Source: an uncultured Bacteroidales bacterium (GTDB lineage Bacteria; Bacteroidota; Bacteroidia; Bacteroidales; Bacteroidaceae). From it: a stretch of 38,337 nt of DNA. The notes under the pieces are model-generated. The model saw only the letters and a program-made list of their open reading frames with translations, searched no databases and was not told the DNA's origin. Shown piece by piece: positions 33,366 to 38,337 of this stretch (the stretch's first letter is position 1; every line of letters begins with the position of its first letter). The stretch lies in assembly GCA_902775975.1 (NCBI GenBank), contig CACYOC010000025.1, positions 1 to 38,337 of the forward strand, given 5' to 3'. A program made the translations under genes and the position numbers.

Positions 33366-33399
33366 AAAGGTGGAGGGGATTGTTTGCCCTCCACCTTTT
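33366..33399 (+). terminator. Intrinsic terminator after mutB
   Basis: AAAGGTGGAGGG (33366-33377) pairs perfectly with CCCTCCACCTTT (33387-33398). Only four T follow, so termination may be partial and some reading into the symporter gene is possible. Confidence 0.85.
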
Positions 33400-33426
33400 A
33401 ATCATTAAGCCACAACGAACTAGACA

Positions 33427-34809
33427 ATGGAGTCCATCAACGAATTTTTCTCGCTGTTCAGTTCCTACTTGTGGGGCTGGCCTATGATCATCTTGTTGTT
33501 GGGAACGCACGTGTTCCTGACGTTGCGTTTGAAAATTCCGCAGCGCAAGATTTTTACCGGCATCCGCTTGTCCATCAAGAAAGATCATGGTGCTACAGGC
33601 GACGTATCGCAGTTTGGTGCCTTGGCAACAGCCCTGGCAGCAACCATTGGTACAGGAAATATCGTTGGTGTGGCAACAGCCGTGGCGCTGGGCGGTCCAG
33701 GTGCTGTGCTCTGGTGCTGGCTGACAGGCATTTTTGGCATGGCCACGAAGTATGCCGAGGGTTTGTTGGCAGTGAAATATCGTGTAAAAGCCCCCGACGG
33801 CCACTATTATGGCGGTCCTATGTATGCCTTGGAGCGTGGATTGGGTATGAAGTGGATGGCCTTGTTGTTTGCCGTCTTTACCGCCTTGGCATCGTTTGGC
33901 ATTGGCTGTACGGTGCAGGCTAACAGCATCGCTCTGTTGGCTAGCGAGACGTTTGGCATTCCGACATGGGTTGTCGGCGTCTTAGTATGTATCCTTGTTG
34001 CCGCCGTTATATTAGGCGGCGTAAAAAGCATTTCAAACGTCTGTACCTTTCTGGTGCCTTTTATGGCTGTGCTCTATATCTTAGGGTGTATTATCATCCT
34101 GTGTATGAATGCCTCCTACGTATGGCCGGCTATCGAGCTCATCGTGAAGTCTGCCTTCAACCCCTCTGCGGCAGGTGGCGGTTTCGTAGGCGCTACCGTC
34201 ACGATGGCTGCGCGCTATGGTATAGCCCGAGGACTGTTCTCGAACGAGAGTGGTATGGGTTCCGCACCAATTGTGGCTGCTGCGGCACAGACCCGCAACC
34301 CCGTCCGCCAGGCGTTAGTCAGCAGTACCGGTACCTTTTGGGACACTGTCATCATCTGTGCCATGACGGGTATCGTGTTGGTCAGCAGCATTTTGATTCA
34401 CCCCGATATTACCTATGAAGACGGTGCCGCCCTGACGAAGGTCGCTTTCTCGAAAATTCCATACGTCGGCGCTCCGCTTCTCACCTTTGGCATCGTTACC
34501 TTCGCTTTCAGCACCATTTTAGGATGGAGCTACTATGGCGAGAGCGCCGTCAACTACATTGAGCGTCGCAAATCCAATCGCTTCTATCGCATCATTTTTA
34601 TCGTTTTGCTATTCTTCGGTTGTATCATCGACCTTGACATCGTTTGGAATATTGCCGACTGCATGAATGCCCTGATGGCCATTCCTAACCTTGTTGCCCT
34701 GTTGCTTCTTAGCGGTGTTGCAGCCAAGGAGACGCAGCATTATCTGTGGTCTGACAGGTTAGACGATGAGATGGAAGAAACCGGGAACGAGAAGAACGTG
34801 TCGGGGTAG
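33427..34809 (+). CDS. Alanine/glycine:cation symporter (AgcS family)
   Basis: The 460-residue inner-membrane protein has about ten to eleven helices and imports small amino acids with Na+ or H+. Family motifs are seen: GDVSQFGALATALAATIGTG followed by NIVGVATAV in the N-terminal third, GGPMYALERGLG, and ARYGIARGLFSNESGMGSAP in the middle. Substrate choice between alanine and glycine cannot be read. No own promoter is visible in the 76 bp after mutB. Its last 70 bp overlap the 3' end of the convergent peptidase gene. Confidence 0.93.
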   Translation: MESINEFFSLFSSYLWGWPMIILLLGTHVFLTLRLKIPQRKIFTGIRLSIKKDHGATGDVSQFGALATALAATIGTGNIVGVATAVALGGPGAVLWCWLTGIFGMATKYAEGLLAVKYRVKAPDGHYYGGPMYALERGLGMKWMALLFAVFTALASFGIGCTVQANSIALLASETFGIPTWVVGVLVCILVAAVILGGVKSISNVCTFLVPFMAVLYILGCIIILCMNASYVWPAIELIVKSAFNPSAAGGGFVGATVTMAARYGIARGLFSNESGMGSAPIVAAAAQTRNPVRQALVSSTGTFWDTVIICAMTGIVLVSSILIHPDITYEDGAALTKVAFSKIPYVGAPLLTFGIVTFAFSTILGWSYYGESAVNYIERRKSNRFYRIIFIVLLFFGCIIDLDIVWNIADCMNALMAIPNLVALLLLSGVAAKETQHYLWSDRLDDEMEETGNEKNVSG

Positions 34810-37583
34810 GGCTCGTCCTTTAGCGTAAAGTGCCACCATTCCGTATCGAAAGGCTTGAAGCCATGGCGTAGCATCGCCTGGCGCAGTATCATGCGGTTGC
34901 GGAACTGCTGTGGCGTGATGGAGCGCCCTTTCGGACTCTTGCTGTTATTACCCGTATATTCCATCGTCTCAGGATTGCCGCAGAAGTCAGGATGGCTTTC
35001 CGGACCGAACCAGTCGAAGGTTCCGCCCATGTCCAGCTCCTTTTCCGTCTGCATGTCGAAGATCGTCAGGTCAATGGTGGAGCCGCGAGTGTGGCCGCTG
35101 TATTCGTCGATATATAGCTGTGGAAAGAGCACCTCTTTCCTCAGGTCGGGATAGAAGTAAGGCTTCATGAGGGTGTCGTTCACCTCCTTAGCCCAGCGCA
35201 CGAAATGATCCACTGCCCGCTGCGGACGGTAAGTATCATAAATCTTCAGTCGGTAGCCTTGGCGTTTCACGTCGTCGCTAACCGCTTTCAGACTATCGGC
35301 AGCCTGCCGTGTTAGCAGTGCCACGGGTTGCTCGTAGCCATCGATGCGTTGCCCGACAAAGTTATACGTGCCGAAATAGCGCATCTCCAGTATGGCGTCA
35401 GGAACGACATCCGTCAGCATGACGAAGTCCTCGCTGTCGTTGGTGTTCTTGTATGTCAGCCCCATGTTGTAGAGGATAAAGCTGTAGATGTCGGCCTGTT
35501 CCTCTATCTGCTTTGCCAGCGGCTTTCCTGCCCCGTGTCCTGCCTTGCTGTCGATGCGGATGAGGGTAGGGGGCAGCACCTCCTTGCTCTTCTGCTGGGT
35601 GGCAGCCTGACACTCCTGCAGCGTGGCAGCAAACTTGAACGAGTGGGCAGGCACCACACGGTCGTCGTGGTCGGCAGTGGTAATCAGCGTGGCAGGGTAG
35701 CGCACGCCAGGCTTCAGGTTGTGCAGCGGTGAATAGCCCTTCAGGTAGCGGAACATCTCCTTTGAGTCCTCGCTGGTGCCATAGTCGCTTGCCCAGTTCC
35801 AGCCAATGGTGAATTTGTGGTAGCGCAACATATCCATGACACCTACCTGTGGAATGGCTACGCGGAAGAGGTCGGGGCGTTGTGTCATGCACGCTCCCAC
35901 CAGCAGCCCGCCGTTCGAGCCGCCGACGATGGCTATCTGCTCCTTGGTGGTATATCCCTCCTTGATCAGGTATTCAGCTGCAGCGATGAAGTCGTCGAAG
36001 ACATTCTGCTTCTGCATCTTCGTTCCTGCCTTGTGCCACTCCTCACCATACTCGCTACCACCTCTGAGGTTCACCTGCACGTAGATGCCGCCCTGCTCCA
36101 GGAAGGGAATGCGCATGGCAGAGAAATAGGGAGTCAGCGAAATGTTGAAGCCGCCATAGCCATAGAGGAATACCGGGCGCGGTCGCCGCTCAGGGCTGAT
36201 CTGCTCCTTCTTTTTATAAATAAGGAACATGGGCACGCGCGTACCGTCTTTGCTGTTAAAGAACACCTGCTCCGTCTGGAAGTCGTCCGGACGGAAGTTG
36301 ACCTTGGGTTGAGCATAGCGAGTACTTTCGTTGCTCGTCAAGTCGTAGCGGTAGATGGTACCCGGAACGGTGAACGATGTGAAGTGATAGAAACACCACG
36401 GCTCGTTCTTCTTGCCGTAGAAGCTCACGCTACCCACCGTAGGCAGCTTCACCTCGTGTTTCCGCTGTCCGTCCATGGTATAGACGAAGGCATGGTCGGA
36501 GGCATCCTTCTGGTAAGTCATAATGAGCTGGCAGTTCACCGCAGTCACGTCCGTCAGCACCTCCTGTTGCTCGCCCACCACCTCGCGCCAGTTCTTCAGC
36601 TCAGGATGCTGGATGTCAGCCACCATCAGTCTGCCCTTGGGGGCTTGGTAGTTGGTAAAGATGTAGATGTGGTTGTCGTCCGTCACCACTGGCGAGTACT
36701 GGTAGTTCATGTCCGTCGTGGCCTGTACGAATGGGCTGTCCTTTCGTCGCAAGTCCTTGACGAAGAGGTTGTTGCCGTCGCCTGCACCACTTTCAAAAAG
36801 GAACATCACCGTCTCTTCCTCGTTGGTAGTGACGAAATAGAAGCGTTTCGGCTCCTGCGGATTCTGGTAGAACAGCACATCCTCGCTTTGTGGAGTGCCC
36901 ATCTTGTGGTAGTAAATCTTTTGCGTGGCATTGACGTTCGAGAACTCCTTGCCAGCTTCAGGACGGTCGTAAGCACTATAGTAGAAGCCGTCTCCCTGCC
37001 AGGCAGCACCTGAGAATTTAGCCCATTCTATATGGTCCTCTGCCAGTTGCCCGGTCTTCATATCGATGACGTAGAACTCCTGCCAGTCGCTGCCGCTGCG
37101 TGAGATGCTATAGGCTGCCCACCGTCCGTTGTGCGAGTGGTAGATGCCGTTCAGCGCCACCGTGCCGTCGTTGCTCAGCGTGTTTGGGTCGAGGAATACG
37201 CGCGCCTCGCCTCCCAGCTCGTCAGCCTGGTAGATGACCGCCTGGTTTTTCAGTCCCTCGCGCTTCGAGAAGTACCACTTTCCGTTGTGTCGTACAGGAG
37301 CGCTGATGGCGTCGTAGTTCACCACCTCTCGCAGTCGCTTCACCAGCTGTTGGCGGAAGGGAATGCGGCTCAGGTAGTCGTTCGTCACCTTGTTCTCTGT
37401 CTTCACCCATGCTGCTGTCTGTCGGCTCGTGTCGTTCTCCAGCCAGCGGTACGGATCCTTCACCTTCGTGCCGAAGTACGTGTCGATTGTCTTGTCCTTC
37501 GCCGCCTTCGGGTACTCTATAGGCTGAGCTGTCGTCAGCAGGGCAGCCGTCGCTGCCATCATCGTCAAAAGTGTCTTTTTCAT
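34740..37583 (-). CDS. Prolyl oligopeptidase fused to a VanX-type D-Ala-D-Ala dipeptidase
   Basis: The protein has 947 residues from the ATG at 37581-37583, which opens a signal peptide (MKKTLLTMMAATAALLTTAQ). The longer frame begins upstream of the promoter. The first part (about 21-710) is a complete S9A prolyl oligopeptidase: a beta-propeller (about 80-430) and a hydrolase domain with Ser556 (GGSNGGLL), Asp641 (DHDDRVVP) and His683 (AGHGAGK). After an 8-residue linker a full M15D domain (about 718-935) has zinc ligands His831 and Asp838 (SGHTRGSTID) and His918, with catalytic Glu915 (EWWH). The tail after SFPV (about 13 residues) is read from DNA antisense to the symporter gene. Both halves look active and would act in the periplasm, one on prolyl peptides, one on D-Ala-D-Ala. 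Confidence 0.93.
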   Translation of the reverse strand: MKKTLLTMMAATAALLTTAQPIEYPKAAKDKTIDTYFGTKVKDPYRWLENDTSRQTAAWVKTENKVTNDYLSRIPFRQQLVKRLREVVNYDAISAPVRHNGKWYFSKREGLKNQAVIYQADELGGEARVFLDPNTLSNDGTVALNGIYHSHNGRWAAYSISRSGSDWQEFYVIDMKTGQLAEDHIEWAKFSGAAWQGDGFYYSAYDRPEAGKEFSNVNATQKIYYHKMGTPQSEDVLFYQNPQEPKRFYFVTTNEEETVMFLFESGAGDGNNLFVKDLRRKDSPFVQATTDMNYQYSPVVTDDNHIYIFTNYQAPKGRLMVADIQHPELKNWREVVGEQQEVLTDVTAVNCQLIMTYQKDASDHAFVYTMDGQRKHEVKLPTVGSVSFYGKKNEPWCFYHFTSFTVPGTIYRYDLTSNESTRYAQPKVNFRPDDFQTEQVFFNSKDGTRVPMFLIYKKKEQISPERRPRPVFLYGYGGFNISLTPYFSAMRIPFLEQGGIYVQVNLRGGSEYGEEWHKAGTKMQKQNVFDDFIAAAEYLIKEGYTTKEQIAIVGGSNGGLLVGACMTQRPDLFRVAIPQVGVMDMLRYHKFTIGWNWASDYGTSEDSKEMFRYLKGYSPLHNLKPGVRYPATLITTADHDDRVVPAHSFKFAATLQECQAATQQKSKEVLPPTLIRIDSKAGHGAGKPLAKQIEEQADIYSFILYNMGLTYKNTNDSEDFVMLTDVVPDAILEMRYFGTYNFVGQRIDGYEQPVALLTRQAADSLKAVSDDVKRQGYRLKIYDTYRPQRAVDHFVRWAKEVNDTLMKPYFYPDLRKEVLFPQLYIDEYSGHTRGSTIDLTIFDMQTEKELDMGGTFDWFGPESHPDFCGNPETMEYTGNNSKSPKGRSITPQQFRNRMILRQAMLRHGFKPFDTEWWHFTLKDEPYPDTFFSFPVSSISSSNLSDHR

Positions 37584-37608
37584 ATTCTTCAGTTTATTTA
37601 TTTGCTTG

Positions 37609-37639
37609 CAAAGATAGGAATAATAACTGGAAAAGCAAA
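37609..37639 (-). promoter_or_regulatory. Bacteroidetes promoter of the POP-VanX gene
   Basis: On the minus strand TTTG (37636-37639) and TATCTTTG (37609-37616) are 19 bp apart. The ATG is 25 bp downstream, supporting the chosen start. Confidence 0.8.
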
Positions 37640-37702
37640 ATAATTCGGAATTTATTTCGTTGTGGTTTCTTTGCGTGTTCGGCATTGCAGTCTTGAGTAA
37701 AC

Positions 37703-37740
37703 AAAAAAGGAGGGAAAGCTGTTTCGGACTTTCTCTCCTT
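37703..37740 (-). terminator. Intrinsic terminator of the small membrane-protein genes
   Basis: AAGGAGGGAAAG (37707-37718) pairs with CTTTCTCTCCTT (37729-37740), with one G-U. On the minus strand it ends in a run of six T. It lies 29 bp after the 68-residue gene. Confidence 0.85.
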
Positions 37741-37769
37741 CCAACAATGAAAACAAAAACTAGAACGAG

Positions 37770-37976
37770 TTAAGGATTCTCTGTTTGTTTCTTCAACCTG
37801 TCTATGTAATAGTCAAGTCCGAAGATGGAACCTGCAAGCAGAAATGCCTGCCCAATATATATCAGAAGACCGTTTGCCACGTTTTGTATGGTGAACACCT
37901 GAAAGGCTACCATTACGATGCTCGTTACTATCAGTAGTACGGCACACCAGTATTGTATTTTCTTTGCGGCTGTCAT
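37770..37976 (-). CDS. Small membrane protein, two helices (DUF6722-like)
   Basis: The 68-residue protein has two hydrophobic segments (about 8-28 and 35-55) and a charged C-terminus (DYYIDRLKKQTENP). It resembles short Bacteroidetes membrane proteins that I associate with DUF6722; that name is tentative. It follows a 30-residue peptide gene after 14 bp on the same strand and is closed by a clear terminator, so the two probably form one unit. Function unknown. Confidence 0.7.
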   Translation of the reverse strand: MTAAKKIQYWCAVLLIVTSIVMVAFQVFTIQNVANGLLIYIGQAFLLAGSIFGLDYYIDRLKKQTENP

Positions 37977-37990
37977 GGTCTTTTATTTCT

Positions 37991-38083
37991 TTAGTTCATC
38001 AGTGCCGATGCACCGCCAGCACCGAGTATAACTGCAATAGCATAGCGGATAATGACGAGGATAGTCTTTACTGTCTTGTTCAT
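37991..38083 (-). CDS. 30-residue hydrophobic peptide, smalltalk-like
   Basis: An ATG at 38081-38083 opens a 30-codon frame: a basic start (MNKTVKTILVIIRYA), one hydrophobic helix (IAVILGAGGASAL) and a stop at 37991-37993. Such tiny Bacteroidetes proteins, called smalltalk proteins in annotation pipelines, are typically encoded next to an HU-like DNA-binding protein gene, as here. The match in size, composition and neighbour supports the call. Role unknown. Confidence 0.6.
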   Translation of the reverse strand: MNKTVKTILVIIRYAIAVILGAGGASALMN

Positions 38084-38089
38084 TGTTTT

Positions 38090-38110
38090 AAATTAGAAAT
38101 TAGGAATTAT
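38090..38110. repeat. 7-bp tandem array (AAATTAG type), 3 units
   Basis: AAATTAG, AAATTAG and GAATTAT lie directly upstream of the 30-residue peptide gene. Confidence 0.6.
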
Positions 38111-38139
38111 GATTACCTGTAAACTTTAAACTAACCACC

Positions 38140-38168
38140 CCCTCCCTCACAGGGAGGGCTGGGGTGGG
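38140..38168. other. Hairpin and G-quadruplex motif downstream of the HU-like gene
   Basis: CCCTCCCT (38140-38147) pairs with AGGGAGGG (38151-38158) over a 3-nt loop. On the plus strand GGGAGGGCTGGGGTGGG (38152-38168) is a four-tract G-quadruplex motif. In the HU reading direction the hairpin lacks a good T-run, so termination is possible but weak. Confidence 0.6.
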
Positions 38169-38191
38169 TCTCTGGTCGGGGGTGGGTCGCC

Positions 38192-38337
38192 TTACGGCTG
38201 AGGCTTGTAAGCCGCCAGGGGGTACTTGGGCGCCTTGTTGCCCTTCTCGAGGACGTAGGAGCCGTTGCCGAGCGACACGTGCTTGCCGAACGTCTTGGAG
38301 GTGAGGTTGTCCAGGTCGGAGCTGTCGGGACGGAAGC
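38192..38337 (-). CDS. HU-like DNA-binding protein, C-terminal fragment (cut by window edge)
   Basis: The last 47 codons of a minus-strand gene enter from the right edge and stop at 38192-38194. The FRPDSSDLDNL segment resembles the FxPSxxL strand-helix of the Bacteroidetes HU-related family, followed by a basic tail ending YKPQP. The identification rests on this and on the adjacent smalltalk-like gene. The fragment is much richer in G+C than its surroundings, with C or G at most third positions. Confidence 0.5.
   Translation of the reverse strand, partial: FRPDSSDLDNLTSKTFGKHVSLGNGSYVLEKGNKAPKYPLAAYKPQP

Noticed and set aside
35817-37013. Plus-strand frame of 398 codons opposite the POP-VanX gene
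   Set aside because: Antisense shadow; the minus-strand protein has complete catalytic motifs throughout.
34740-37583. Two genes joined by a sequencing frameshift
   Set aside because: The frame is open through the linker, and the second domain has no signal peptide of its own, as expected for a true fusion.
37584-37685. N-terminal extension of the POP-VanX protein
   Set aside because: It spans the promoter; the internal ATG at 37583 opens a proper signal peptide.

Overview
The window looks like a chromosomal segment from a Bacteroidales bacterium, most likely Prevotella or a close relative. The reasons are: promoters of the Bacteroidetes type (TAnnTTTG near -7, often with TTTG 19-20 nt upstream) before many genes; few visible Shine-Dalgarno sites; secreted proteins with Prevotella-style C-terminal tails; a Na+-pumping decarboxylase gamma subunit with a lamin-tail domain; and methylmalonyl-CoA mutase genes of the propionate/succinate route. 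This is family recognition by eye. No database search was run.

Layout. 1-161 is the right end of an IS66-type element. 162-806 has no gene but carries two families of short hairpin-forming tandem repeats. 807-9629 holds a secreted pectinesterase (-), an outer-membrane barrel protein (+), a DPP5-like S9 peptidase (-) and a TPR/SpoIIE phosphatase (+). 9634-15385 is a minus-strand run: a secreted repeat protein, a DUF1846 protein, a four-helix-bundle (S23-type) protein and YidC. 15524-20173 has a DUF3078 barrel protein (+), a DUF1573 protein, gpsA and lysS (all -). 20336-22489 has two tandem ROK-family paralogues (+) and a tRNA-Val(CAC) gene (-). 22663-23976 is UDP-glucose dehydrogenase. 24104-28661 (-) encodes the beta, biotin-carrier and gamma subunits of a Na+-translocating decarboxylase and an AspT/YidE-type transporter. 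28836-33350 (+) is mutA, a second four-helix-bundle gene and mutB. 33427-34809 is an alanine/cation symporter, and 34740-37583 (-) is a prolyl oligopeptidase fused to a VanX-type D-Ala-D-Ala dipeptidase. The right end has two small membrane-protein genes and the tail of an HU-like gene.

Genes that work together. MutAB interconverts succinyl-CoA and methylmalonyl-CoA. The neighbouring decarboxylase subunits would decarboxylate methylmalonyl-CoA to propionyl-CoA while pumping Na+, but the carboxyltransferase alpha subunit is not in this window. The Na+ gradient could feed the nearby symporter. DPP5 and POP-VanX are periplasmic peptidases suited to a peptide-using organism.

The most unusual signal is structural. 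Short tandem arrays with a 7-bp period, differing in unit sequence, occur at about nine places, often on or just after stop codons. Both four-helix-bundle genes are bracketed by inverted pairs of such arrays: near-perfect 27-nt arms at 13072/13496, and interrupted arms at 30708/31130. About 400 nt lie between the arms in each case. An ORF of this family inside a long stem is the architecture of the intervening sequences known from 23S rRNA, but here the cassettes sit in protein operons, one of them splitting mutA from mutB.
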